Origin: Rikenella sp.
Lineage (GTDB): Bacteria > Bacteroidota > Bacteroidia > Bacteroidales > Rikenellaceae
Reading direction: 5' to 3'
NCBI GenBank assembly: GCA_029054535.1
Contig: JAIDFC010000026.1
Coordinates: forward strand, 1 to 7,515
Length of the DNA stretch: 7,515 bases
The notes beneath the pieces were generated by a model. The model saw only the letters and a list, made by a program, of their open reading frames with translations, ran no database searches and was not told the DNA's origin. Position numbers and translations under genes: made by a program. Every line of letters starts with the position of its first letter. Position 1 is the first letter of the stretch. Below, piece by piece: positions 1 through 6,827 of the stretch.

Positions 1-1
1 T

Positions 2-592
2 CTGCCGACGTCGCTCTGGGACCAGTACGGAATCGTGCAGGACAAGGAGTATGCCGAGTGGGACTACGGATACCACCCGGAGATGATTCGGGCCTTCCGC
101 AAACGACACGGCTACGACCCGTCGAAACTCGAGGATCCGTCGCAGGATTCGCTCTGGCTCCAGTTTCGCCTCGACCGGGTTACGGAGGTGGCCGATCGGG
201 CAGCGAAAATCGCACACCGACACGGACTGCGGATCAGCGCCTCGCCGTTCCCGACCCCCGAGATGGCGCGGCGGATGGTCCGACAGGACTGGGGACGTTG
301 GACGCTGGACGTGGCTTTCCCGATGATCTATCAGGGCTTCTACAACGAGGACGCGGCTTGGATCGCGGACTGCGTGCAGGCCTGCGTGGCGGCCAAACCG
401 GAAACGATGATCTGCTGCGGACTCCACGTTCCGGACTTCTACGGCGGCGGCCGGGACGGAAAACCGACCCTCACGGAGGCCATGACGGCGGCTCTCGATG
501 CCGGGGCGGCCGGAATCGCGTTCTTCACCTTCGACGCCATGACCGAAACCATGCGCGACGAGGTCCGGCGATTCATCGAAAGCCATCCCTGA
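2..592 (+). CDS. C-terminal part of a family 10-like glycosyl hydrolase (GHL10), 5' end cut by the window
   Basis: The frame is open from the window edge (first full codon at base 2) to TGA at 590-592, giving 196 visible residues and no visible start. The fragment resembles the C-terminal half of the GHL10/DUF187 group of TIM-barrel proteins. It has a helix of the type FRLDRVTEVADRAAKIAH, then a strand ISASPF, then DWGRWTLDVAFPMIY followed by aromatic and acidic residues. Such proteins are usually exported or surface-bound and act on polysaccharide or peptidoglycan-type glycans, but substrates are rarely known and none can be assigned here. A signal peptide and N-terminal catalytic residues would lie outside the window. 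The gene ends 34 bp before hisG and has no obvious functional link to it. The family call rests on remembered motif resemblance only; another TIM-barrel hydrolase is possible. Confidence 0.65.
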   Translation: MPTSLWDQYGIVQDKEYAEWDYGYHPEMIRAFRKRHGYDPSKLEDPSQDSLWLQFRLDRVTEVADRAAKIAHRHGLRISASPFPTPEMARRMVRQDWGRWTLDVAFPMIYQGFYNEDAAWIADCVQACVAAKPETMICCGLHVPDFYGGGRDGKPTLTEAMTAALDAGAAGIAFFTFDAMTETMRDEVRRFIESHP

Positions 593-626
593 CAATTAAT
601 TCATAACATTAAAATCAATTTTTGGA
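593..626 (+). promoter_or_regulatory. AT-rich leader before hisG
   Basis: The 34 bases between the hydrolase stop and the hisG ATG are almost entirely A and T, in sharp contrast to the GC-rich genes on both sides. No Shine-Dalgarno sequence is visible. AT-rich, SD-less leaders are common in Bacteroidota. A TTTTTG run at 619-624 resembles part of a -7 box but lies only a few bases from the start codon, so a promoter ending there would leave almost no leader. A promoter for the his genes may lie here or further upstream; the exact site cannot be set. Confidence 0.35.
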
Positions 627-1478
627 ATGATACGAATAGCCTTGCAGTCGAAAGGGCGGTTGAACGAGGAGAGCATCGGGTTGTTGCACGAGGCCGGAAT
701 CGGAATCGAGAGCAGCCGACGGAAATTGTTGGCCCGGTCCGAGGATTTTCCGGTGGAGATCCTGTATTTGCGGGACGACGACATTCCGCATGCCGTGGAA
801 CGCGGGGTGGCGGATTTGGGGATCGTGGGCCTGAACGAGTACGAGGAGCGGAGGTGCCGCGCAACGATCGCGCATCGGCTCGGATTCGGGAAATGCCGGT
901 TGTCGCTGGCGATTCCGAAGGGAGAGACCTACGGGGATGCGACCTATTTCGAGGGCAAACGGATCGCGACGTCGTATCCGGTCATCCTGCGGAAATACCT
1001 GGACGACAAAGGGATCCGGGCCGAGATCGAAGAGATCGCCGGCTCGGTGGAGATCGCGCCGGCGGTGGGGCTGGCCGATGCGATATTCGACATCGTGAGC
1101 AGCGGCGGGACCCTGGTTTCCAACGGTCTGAAGGAGGTCGAGACCGCGATGCACTCCGAAGCCGTGCTGATCGCCACGCCGGGACTCGCGGCCGAGAAGC
1201 GGGCGTTACTCGACCAGTTGCTGTTCCGGATCGAGTCCGTGGAGCGGAGCCGGGGGAAAAAATACATCCTGATGAATATCCCGTCGGACCGGATTCCGGA
1301 GGCGGCGGCGATCTTGCCGGGGGTGAAGAGCCCCACCATCCTGCCGCTGGCCGAGGAGGGGTGGAGCTCGATGCACGCCGTGGTGGACGAACGCGAGTTA
1401 TGGGGGCAGATCGAACGCCTCAAGGCGATCGGCGCGGAAGATATACTGGTGTTGGCGCTCGAAAAAATGATCCTGTAA
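627..1478 (+). CDS. hisG: ATP phosphoribosyltransferase, long (regulated) form
   Basis: Catalyses the first, committed step of histidine synthesis in the cytoplasm: ATP plus PRPP gives N1-(5-phosphoribosyl)-ATP and diphosphate. The 283 residues match the long HisG form. The N-terminus MIRIALQSKGRL is the classic HisG opening and fixes the ATG at 627. The periplasmic-binding-protein-like catalytic domain runs to about residue 205, with the PRPP-binding loop DAIFDIVSSGGT at 151-162 preceding SNGLKEVE. Residues about 211-283, starting KKYILMNIP, form the ACT-like C-terminal domain that in this family binds histidine for feedback inhibition. The enzyme should therefore work as a homohexamer without a HisZ partner. 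hisD follows after 21 bp, so the two are almost certainly one transcript. No frameshift or missing motif is seen. Confidence 0.97.
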   Translation: MIRIALQSKGRLNEESIGLLHEAGIGIESSRRKLLARSEDFPVEILYLRDDDIPHAVERGVADLGIVGLNEYEERRCRATIAHRLGFGKCRLSLAIPKGETYGDATYFEGKRIATSYPVILRKYLDDKGIRAEIEEIAGSVEIAPAVGLADAIFDIVSSGGTLVSNGLKEVETAMHSEAVLIATPGLAAEKRALLDQLLFRIESVERSRGKKYILMNIPSDRIPEAAAILPGVKSPTILPLAEEGWSSMHAVVDERELWGQIERLKAIGAEDILVLALEKMIL

Positions 1479-1483
1479 GTAAC

Positions 1484-1497
1484 GAAGAGGGGAGAGG
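1484..1497 (+). promoter_or_regulatory. Purine-rich ribosome binding site of hisD
   Basis: An unbroken run of 14 purines containing AGGGGAG (1488-1494) ends three bases before the hisD ATG at 1500. It supports that start codon. It contrasts with the AT-rich, SD-less leaders of hisG and hisIE. A similar ACGAAGAG stretch precedes the pepT start at 4823. Confidence 0.5.
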
Positions 1498-1499
1498 CT

Positions 1500-2780
1500 A
1501 TGAAAATCTATACTCATCCGCCGCGTGATGAATGGGACGCCTTGTTGGCGCGACCGTTGCAGGCGGAAAGCGACACGATCCGGAGGCGGGTCGAAGAGAT
1601 CGTCGAACGCGTCCGGACGGATGGCGACGCGGCGTTGCGGGAACTGGCCGAGCGGTTCGACGGCGTCCGGCTCGACGGGTTGGCCGTAACGGACCGAGAG
1701 TTCGCCGAGGCCGAACAGGCGGTGGACGAAGGGCTGAAAACCGCCGTGCGACAGGCTTACGACAACATCGCGGCGTTCCACCGCGCGCAACGGATGGAAC
1801 CGGTGCGGGTCGAGACCCTGCCGGGAGTGGTGTGCGAACAACGCAGCGTGCCGATCGGCCGGGTGGGGCTTTACGTACCGGGCGGGAGCGCGCCGCTCTT
1901 CTCGACGGTGTTGATGCTGGCCGTTCCGGCTCGGATCGCGGGGTGTCGCGAGGTCGTGCTCTGCACGCCGCCGCGGAACGACGGCACGGTGGCGGCGGAA
2001 ATCCTCTGGACGGCGCGACTCTGCGGCGTGGAGCGTGTCTTCAAGGTCGGCGGGGCGCAGGCGGTGGCGGCCTTGGCGTTCGGAACTCAAAGCGTGCCGC
2101 GGGTGGACAAGATTTTCGGACCGGGGAACCGGTATGTTACGACAGCCAAGCAGCTGCTGGGGTTGAGCGCCGTGGCGATCGACATGCCGGCCGGTCCGTC
2201 GGAGGTGATGGTGCTGGCCGACGAGACGGCTCGGGCGGAGTTCGTGGCGGCGGACTTGCTGTCGCAGGCCGAACACGGACCGGACAGTCAGGCGATTCTG
2301 GTTACGACCTCGGCCGAACTGGCGCGGGCGGTCGAACGGGCAGTGGACGAACAGCTCCGAAGCCTGAGCCGGGCCGAGATTGCGACTCGGGCGTTGGCCG
2401 AAAGCCGAATCCTGGTGGTCGGGAGCGAGGCGGAGATGGTCGAGGTGGCGAACCGCTATGCCGCCGAACACCTGATCGTCGAAACGGCCGACCCGGAGCG
2501 GCTGGTCGAGGGGGTCGAACAGGCGGGGAGTATTTTTCTGGGCCACTTCTCGCCGGAGAGTGTGGGGGATTATGCCTCGGGGACCAATCACACGTTGCCG
2601 ACGAGCGGTTGGGCGGCGGCATACAGCGGGGTCAATCTCGACGCCTTCTGCAAGAAAATCACGCTCCAACGGTTGACACCCGAAGGGTTGCATCGTATCG
2701 CATCGACTGTCCTGAGCATGGCGCGGGCCGAGGGACTCGACGCGCATGCACAGGCTGTCGAACGGCGAGTCCGTTCGTAG
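1500..2780 (+). CDS. hisD: Histidinol dehydrogenase
   Basis: Catalyses the last two steps of histidine synthesis, the NAD-dependent oxidation of L-histidinol through histidinal to L-histidine, as a zinc-dependent cytoplasmic homodimer. The 426 residues are of normal length. The key residues line up with E. coli HisD (434 aa numbering) at a constant offset of three: zinc ligands Q256, H259, D357 and H416 (E. coli Q259, H262, D360, H419), and the catalytic pair E323-H324 (E326-H327). Other family signatures are the glycine-rich VGLYVPGGSAPLFST segment, GPGNRYVTTAK, DMPAGPSEVMV and DYASGTNHTLPTSG. The start is supported by the polypurine site just upstream. It lies 21 bp after hisG. In many Bacteroidota hisC and hisB would come next; here a 140-bp gap and metX follow instead. 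The gene appears intact. Confidence 0.98.
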   Translation: MKIYTHPPRDEWDALLARPLQAESDTIRRRVEEIVERVRTDGDAALRELAERFDGVRLDGLAVTDREFAEAEQAVDEGLKTAVRQAYDNIAAFHRAQRMEPVRVETLPGVVCEQRSVPIGRVGLYVPGGSAPLFSTVLMLAVPARIAGCREVVLCTPPRNDGTVAAEILWTARLCGVERVFKVGGAQAVAALAFGTQSVPRVDKIFGPGNRYVTTAKQLLGLSAVAIDMPAGPSEVMVLADETARAEFVAADLLSQAEHGPDSQAILVTTSAELARAVERAVDEQLRSLSRAEIATRALAESRILVVGSEAEMVEVANRYAAEHLIVETADPERLVEGVEQAGSIFLGHFSPESVGDYASGTNHTLPTSGWAAAYSGVNLDAFCKKITLQRLTPEGLHRIASTVLSMARAEGLDAHAQAVERRVRS

Positions 2781-2881
2781 AAAGGATCGGAGCGGCGGAG
2801 GCGACGGAACTGCGGATGAAGGCCTTTCTTTCTGTCGGTTCCTCTTCCGCGCCGCACTCCGAAACTCTCCTACAATTTGCC

Positions 2882-2889
2882 TATCTTTG
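2882..2889 (+). promoter_or_regulatory. Candidate -7 box (TAnnTTTG type) of metX
   Basis: The octamer TATCTTTG matches the Bacteroidota housekeeping -7 consensus TAnnTTTG exactly. It lies in the 140-bp gap between hisD and metX, 31 bp before the metX ATG, leaving room for a leader of roughly 25 bases. No good TTTG -33 element is visible about 20 bases upstream, so the assignment rests on the -7 box and its position. If real, metX and hisIE would have their own promoter independent of hisGD. Confidence 0.5.
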
Positions 2890-2920
2890 ACTTTCCGTAA
2901 CCGGATCTACTACACACGTT

Positions 2921-3955
2921 ATGCACTATGCCGAATACGCCGGCCGTTCGCCGCAATTTTTCCGCCTCGGACGACCGTTCGCTCTCGAAGCGGGCGGCCT
3001 GTTGTCCGACCTGACCGTCGCTTATCATACTTACGGAACCCTGAACGAGACTCGGGATAATGTGATCTGGGTTTGCCACGCGCTGACCGCCAATTCCGAC
3101 GTGGCGGAGTGGTGGCCCGGGACCGTCGTCGAGGGGGGCTTGCTCGACCCGACCCGATATTTCATCGTCTGTGCCAATAAACTCGGCTCTCCGTACGGTT
3201 CCACCTCGCCGATAACGCCGAATCCGGCGACCGGCGAGCCGTGGTACCTCGACTTCCCGACCGTAACCGTGCGCGACATGGTGCGGAGCTACCAGGCGCT
3301 GCGGCAGGCGTTGGGGATTCGCCGCATCCGGATGATTATCGGTGGCTCGACCGGCGGATGTCAGGCGATGGAGTGGGCGATCGCCGAGCCAGAGCTGTTC
3401 GACCATGTGGCATTGACCGTAACGCTGCCGAAGACAACGCCGTGGATCGTGGCCGACAGCGAGGCGCAGCGGATGGCCATCGAGGCCGATCCGACCTTTC
3501 GCGAACGGAGGATCGATGGCGGTGTGCAGGGGTTGGCGGCTGCTCGGGCGATGTCGATGCTGATCTACCGCAACTCGGTCGCTTTCAACCGCACGCAGCA
3601 CGATTCGGAGGAAAAACTGGACGCGTTTCGGGCATCGAGTTACCAGCGGTATCAGGGCGAGAAGCTGTGCCGACGGTTCAACGCCCATTGCTATTATCGG
3701 CTACTTCAGTCGCTCGACTCCCACGACGTGGGGCGAGGCCGGGGAGGCGTTGAGGAGGCGTTGCGGAGGATCACGGCTCGGACTATCGTGATGGCGGTCG
3801 ATACCGACATCATGTTCACCGAGCCGGAGGTTCGCGAGATGGCCGAACAGCTCGGGGCGGATTATCACGTCATCCATTCGGACTACGGCCACGACGGCTT
3901 CCTGATCGAGACGCCGGAAATCTCGCGCATTTTGAAACGCTATTTGGCGGAATAA
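2921..3955 (+). CDS. metX: Homoserine O-acetyltransferase (MetX-type alpha/beta hydrolase)
   Basis: Transfers an acyl group, normally acetyl from acetyl-CoA, to the hydroxyl of L-homoserine, activating it for methionine synthesis. The 344 residues are slightly short for the family (commonly about 350-380). Recognisable MetX segments are the HALT motif (near residue 53), GGLLDPTRYFIVCANKLGS-YGST, NPATGEPWYLDFPTVTVRDMV, and the nucleophile elbow GGSTGG (141-146) with S143. D296 in the VDTDIMF segment and H324 in YGHDGFL would complete the Ser-Asp-His triad. The elbow carries Thr after the Ser, where Met or Leu is more familiar in MetX proteins, and HALT is followed by ANSDV where G-x-x-H is more common. 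Acyl donor (acetyl or succinyl) cannot be read from the sequence. The gene sits between hisD and hisIE, 22 bp before the latter, with a promoter-like box upstream. A related serine acyltransferase is a less likely alternative. Confidence 0.88.
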   Translation: MHYAEYAGRSPQFFRLGRPFALEAGGLLSDLTVAYHTYGTLNETRDNVIWVCHALTANSDVAEWWPGTVVEGGLLDPTRYFIVCANKLGSPYGSTSPITPNPATGEPWYLDFPTVTVRDMVRSYQALRQALGIRRIRMIIGGSTGGCQAMEWAIAEPELFDHVALTVTLPKTTPWIVADSEAQRMAIEADPTFRERRIDGGVQGLAAARAMSMLIYRNSVAFNRTQHDSEEKLDAFRASSYQRYQGEKLCRRFNAHCYYRLLQSLDSHDVGRGRGGVEEALRRITARTIVMAVDTDIMFTEPEVREMAEQLGADYHVIHSDYGHDGFLIETPEISRILKRYLAE

Positions 3956-3957
3956 CG

Positions 3958-3977
3958 ACTACACTTATATTATATAT
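3958..3977 (+). promoter_or_regulatory. AT-rich leader before hisIE
   Basis: The 22-bp gap between metX and hisIE ends in an alternating TTATATTATATAT tract directly abutting the ATG at 3978. No Shine-Dalgarno sequence is present. In Bacteroidota such AT-rich leaders often serve translation initiation by keeping the start region unstructured. It could also hold a weak promoter, but there is no TAnnTTTG match. Confidence 0.3.
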
Positions 3978-4589
3978 ATGACACCGGATATTCAGCAATT
4001 GAACTTCGACAAAAACGGCGACGGTCTGTTGCCGGCCATCATTCAGGACGACCGCACGTTACAGGTCCTGATGCTGGGCTACATGAATCGCGAGGCCTAC
4101 GAAAAGAGCGTGGCAGAGGGGCTTGTAACGTTCTACAGCCGGACTAAACGGCGGCTTTGGACCAAGGGCGAGACGAGCGGCAATACGCTGACGATCGTCT
4201 CGATGGCGATGGACTGCGACGCGGATGCGCTGCTGATCCGAGTGGTTCCGGCCGGTCCGGTGTGCCACACGGGGAACTCGGGGTGCTTCTCCGACTCGCC
4301 GCACGAGACCGAAGGGTTCATCCGCTACCTGCAATCGGTCATCCGGCAGCGGCATCGGGAGATGCCGCCGGCGTCTTATACCACGAAACTGTTTCAGCGC
4401 GGGATGAACAAGATTGCGCAAAAGGTGGGCGAGGAGGCGGTCGAGACGGTGATCGAGGCGGTGGCGCAGAACAAACCGGACCTGATTTACGAGGCTTCGG
4501 ACTTGGTATACCACCTGTTGGTGTTGCTCGAGGCGAACGGGCTGTCGCTGGCGGACCTCGAACGGGAGCTGGCCAAGCGGCACAAGTAG
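3978..4589 (+). CDS. hisIE: Bifunctional phosphoribosyl-AMP cyclohydrolase / phosphoribosyl-ATP pyrophosphatase
   Basis: Carries out steps 2 and 3 of histidine synthesis in the cytoplasm: hydrolysis of phosphoribosyl-ATP to phosphoribosyl-AMP (HisE) and opening of the adenine ring (HisI). It acts directly on the product of HisG, encoded upstream. The 203 residues are the normal size of the fused enzyme. The HisI domain (about 1-110) has WTKGETSGN, the metal-binding DCDAD (D79, D81, D83) and the three zinc cysteines C80, C96 and C103, with the 16- and 7-residue spacing typical of HisI. The C96 segment reads CHTGNSGCF, where CHTGxxSCF is the usual form. The HisE domain (about 113-203) is an alpha-helical MazG-like fold with SYTTKLF at 133, the EEAVE cluster (E152, E153, E156) and EASD (E172, D175). 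It lies 22 bp after metX and is probably co-transcribed with it. Confidence 0.97.
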   Translation: MTPDIQQLNFDKNGDGLLPAIIQDDRTLQVLMLGYMNREAYEKSVAEGLVTFYSRTKRRLWTKGETSGNTLTIVSMAMDCDADALLIRVVPAGPVCHTGNSGCFSDSPHETEGFIRYLQSVIRQRHREMPPASYTTKLFQRGMNKIAQKVGEEAVETVIEAVAQNKPDLIYEASDLVYHLLVLLEANGLSLADLERELAKRHK

Positions 4590-4600
4590 GGATGACTCTG

Positions 4601-4629
4601 GCGATACGCAGCATCGGCCCCGTCGGGGC
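4601..4629 (+). repeat. Two adjacent small hairpins after hisIE, including a GCGATRCGYAGYATC copy
   Basis: Bases 4601-4615 read GCGATACGCAGCATC, a third copy of a 15-mer found at 6761-6775 and 6854-6868. Its ends (GCGAT/ATCG) are complementary. It is followed at 4617-4629 by a perfect five-base-pair hairpin GCCCC-GTC-GGGGC with a three-base loop. The pair starts 11 bases after the hisIE stop. It could mark a 3' end of the operon, but no T-run follows, so it is a poor intrinsic terminator. It is better described as a dispersed repeat. Confidence 0.55.
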
Positions 4630-4685
4630 TCTTGGTGGAATTTTCAGCCGTCAGACTTAGGCGAGTCCCGACGACGCAGCTTCAA

Positions 4686-4779
4686 GTTTCCCTGTCGATG
4701 TGTCCGTTTGGCCGTTGATCCGACCGATAGGGAACGATACGTTGAGGACCCACACGAGATGGGGCGGGTTCGCTCGTGG
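4686..4779 (+). other. Two stem-loops in the spacer upstream of pepT
   Basis: The 4590-4822 spacer has no convincing gene. Within it, 4686-4697 pairs with 4725-4735 (11 pairs including one G-T, one bulged T), enclosing a 27-base loop. A second stem pairs 4750-4758 with 4773-4779 (seven pairs, one bulged A) around a 14-base loop. Both would lie in the pepT leader if transcription starts upstream. They do not match any riboswitch I recognise. An in-frame GTG at 4700 would extend PepT by 41 residues, but that extension has no family resemblance and the spacer is better read as untranslated. Confidence 0.35.
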
Positions 4780-4822
4780 AGAGACAGCCCGTAAGATCGA
4801 ACCGGAGAAATTACGAAGAGCT

Positions 4823-6079
4823 ATGAAAGAAAAATTGTTGGAACGCCTGTTGCGTTACGTTTCGTTCGACACCCGGAGCGATCCGGAAAGCGAGACCTAT
4901 CCGTCGACCGCCCGGCAGTTGCTCCTGCTCAACCACCTGTTGGAAGAGATGGTCGCTTTGGGGTTGGAGGAGGTCGAGATCGACGAGTACGGATATGTGA
5001 TGGGGAGCATCCCGTCTACTCTCCGCGAGCGGAACGGGGTACCGACGGTCGGTTGGATCGCTCATGTCGATACCTCGCCCGAGATGTGCGGCGCGCATGT
5101 GCGGCCGCAGGTGATCGATCGGTACGACGGGGGCGAGATCCTGTTGAAAGGTGCCGGGCTGACGCTGAGTCCGCGGGAGTTTCCGGAACTGTCGGCTCAG
5201 CGGGGTCATACGCTCGTTACGACCGACGGAACGACCTTGCTGGGAGCCGATGATAAGGCCGGCGTGGCGATTATTATGACTGTCGCCGAGTACCTGATGG
5301 CTCATCCGGAGATCCCGCACGGTCCGATCCGGATCGGGTTCACGCCCGACGAGGAGATCGGCCGGGGGGTCGATCGTTTCGATGTCGCCCGGTTCGGCGC
5401 GCAGGTCGCTTATACGGTGGACGGCAGCGGTGCGGGCGAACTGGAGTACGAAAACTTCAACGCGGCTTCGGCGCGGGTCGAGGTTCGCGGCCGGGGGATT
5501 CATCCGGGGTATGCCAAGGGGCGGATGATCAACGCCATTCAGGTGCTGGGCGAGTTCAACGCTTCGCTGCCCGCGGCCGAACGGCCCGAACATACGGAAG
5601 GGTACGAGGGTTTTTATCATCCGGTCTCGATGCAGGGCGATGTGGAACGGGCGGTGGCGGAATACATCGTCCGCGACCACTCGCGCGAGCGGTTCGAGGC
5701 GCGAAAGGCTCGGATGAGGGCCGAGGCGGCGCGTCTCGACGAGCGGTACGGCGCCGGGACGGTAACCTTGACCTTGGTCGACCAGTATTATAACATGCGC
5801 GAGCCGGTGGAGGCGCATCCCGAGATCATCGAGAAGGCTCGTCGGGCTATTGAGATGGCCGGTCTTTTGCCTGTCGTGAAGCCGATCCGCGGGGGGACGG
5901 ACGGGGCCAGACTCTCGTACATGGGGCTGCCGTGTCCGAACCTTTTCACGGGCGGTGCCAACTTTCACGGCCGATACGAGTACTGCTCGGTGGATACGAT
6001 GGAGCGGGCGGCGCAAACGTTGATCCACTTGGCAGTTCTTTGGGGCGGAGCAGAAGCGGGGTCCGAGGCGGCGGGGTAA
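4823..6079 (+). CDS. pepT: Peptidase T (tripeptide aminopeptidase, M20B)
   Basis: A cytoplasmic dizinc aminopeptidase that removes the N-terminal residue from tripeptides, recycling peptides to amino acids. With the ATG at 4823 the product is 418 residues and begins MKEKLLERLLRYVSFDTRS, aligning with E. coli PepT (MDKLLERFLNYVSLDTQS). This, and ACGAAGAG just upstream, decides the start. Active-site motifs follow in order: HVDTSP (H81 metal, D83), GADDKAG (D143 bridging metal), TPDEEIG (E177 general base, E178 metal), YTVDG (D200 metal) and the C-terminal NFHG (H382 metal). The dimerisation/lid domain occupies roughly 210-320 and contains ENFNAAS, the HPGYAKG segment and TEGYEGFYH. LVDQYYNMRE and KPIRGGTDGARLS-MGLPCPNLFTGG are nearly identical to E. 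coli. The spacing from hisIE suggests its own transcript; a regulator follows after 22 bp. Confidence 0.97.
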   Translation: MKEKLLERLLRYVSFDTRSDPESETYPSTARQLLLLNHLLEEMVALGLEEVEIDEYGYVMGSIPSTLRERNGVPTVGWIAHVDTSPEMCGAHVRPQVIDRYDGGEILLKGAGLTLSPREFPELSAQRGHTLVTTDGTTLLGADDKAGVAIIMTVAEYLMAHPEIPHGPIRIGFTPDEEIGRGVDRFDVARFGAQVAYTVDGSGAGELEYENFNAASARVEVRGRGIHPGYAKGRMINAIQVLGEFNASLPAAERPEHTEGYEGFYHPVSMQGDVERAVAEYIVRDHSRERFEARKARMRAEAARLDERYGAGTVTLTLVDQYYNMREPVEAHPEIIEKARRAIEMAGLLPVVKPIRGGTDGARLSYMGLPCPNLFTGGANFHGRYEYCSVDTMERAAQTLIHLAVLWGGAEAGSEAAG

Positions 6080-6101
6080 AAAACCAGACGGAGTCGATTC
6101 C

Positions 6102-6668
6102 ATGCAGAACATTCTCAGAGGTATGCGCGCGCAGTGTCCGATCTCGGACGAGACGGTTCGGAGGCTCTCCGAACGGCTCGTCGCGTGCCGTTTCCCGAAG
6201 CGCCACCGGTTGATCCGGGCGAACGCCTACAGCCGTTGCGCCTACTTCATCGAGCAGGGGATGACGCGATCGTTCTGGCCGGTGGAGGGCAACGAGATCA
6301 CGACCTCGTTTCTGGGCGAGGGGGGATTGGTATTCAGCATGGATGAACTCTACTACGGCCGTCCGAGCGAAGAGGTGGTCGAGACGCTGGAGCCGGTCGA
6401 GGCTTATCGCATCGCGCTCTCGGACCTGCGCGAGTTGTGGGAGACCGATCTCGAACTCTGCAACTGGGGGCGGATCATCCACCAGAACGAGTACCGGCGG
6501 CTCCACCGCAGCCACAAAGAGCGGCTGACCCTTTCGGCCCGGGAGCGATACGAGGCGTTTCGCGTGCAGTTTCCGGACGTTTGTCGGCGAGTGAATCTGA
6601 GCTACATCGCGTCGTACCTGGGGATCACGCTTTCGACGTTGAGCCGGCTCCGAGGAGGGAGCGAATAA
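6102..6668 (+). CDS. Crp/Fnr-family transcriptional regulator
   Basis: A predicted cytoplasmic DNA-binding regulator of 188 residues. Residues about 15-105 form a cupin-like cyclic-nucleotide-binding-type domain, with the characteristic YFIEQGMTRSFW strand pair at 48-59 and FLGEGG at 70-75. The GE...RSA phosphate-binding cassette of true cAMP receptors is not seen; the matching place reads YYGRPSEEVVETL. cAMP is therefore unlikely to be the ligand. After the linking helix, ERYEAFRVQFP leads to a helix-turn-helix at about 163-184 (SYIASYLGITLSTLSRLR), and the protein ends almost directly after the recognition helix, as is usual for the short Bacteroidota members. Cysteines at 12, 29 and 46 do not make an obvious FNR iron-sulfur pattern. 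The start lies 22 bp after pepT, so co-transcription is plausible. Target genes and signal are unknown. Confidence 0.88.
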   Translation: MQNILRGMRAQCPISDETVRRLSERLVACRFPKRHRLIRANAYSRCAYFIEQGMTRSFWPVEGNEITTSFLGEGGLVFSMDELYYGRPSEEVVETLEPVEAYRIALSDLRELWETDLELCNWGRIIHQNEYRRLHRSHKERLTLSARERYEAFRVQFPDVCRRVNLSYIASYLGITLSTLSRLRGGSE

Positions 6669-6734
6669 TTTGTTGAGGGGCGTTGGGGGGCTTTGTTTTT
6701 GCAGTCGGCCGGCCTGGCGGTGCGCTGCCTCTTA

Positions 6735-6775
6735 TGTTGTGGTTTTCTGAGGTCGTTATAGCGATGCGCAGTATC
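6735..6775 (+). repeat. Direct repeat copy A (GCGATGC hairpin type)
   Basis: Copy A of a diverged repeat of about 40 bases. It starts with a TGTTGTGGTTTTC tract and ends in TTATAGCGATGCGCAGTATC. Its last 21 bases (6755-6775) match copy B (6848-6868) at 19 positions, and the T-rich upstream half also aligns with small gaps. GATGC can pair with GTATC (one G-T) around a GCA loop. It is followed by TTTTGTTGTGTTTT, so on the + strand this weak hairpin plus T-rich tract could act as a poor terminator for the regulator gene. Confidence 0.6.
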
Positions 6776-6827
6776 TTTTGTTGTGTTTTCGGCGTTCTTG
6801 ACTACGGCAGACTCTTGTCCCCGCGTT

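Noticed and set aside
617..624. AATTTTTG as a -7 promoter box for hisG
   Set aside because: It mismatches the first base of TAnnTTTG and ends only two bases before the ATG, which leaves no realistic leader.
1398..2747. 449-codon open frame on the minus strand opposite hisD
   Set aside because: It lies fully antisense to a clear hisD with all its active-site residues. The product is Arg/His/Pro-rich with no motif, a normal by-product of GC-rich codon use on the other strand.
2812..2850. Possible terminator between hisD and metX
   Set aside because: GCGGA/TCCGC gives only five pairs plus a loose inner part, and the T-rich run is in the loop instead of after the stem.
4700..4822. In-frame 41-residue N-terminal extension of PepT starting at GTG 4700
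   Set aside because: PepT proteins begin at the LLERLLRYVS helix. The ATG at 4823 aligns with the E. coli start and has a purine-rich stretch upstream, and the extension overlaps two stem-loops.
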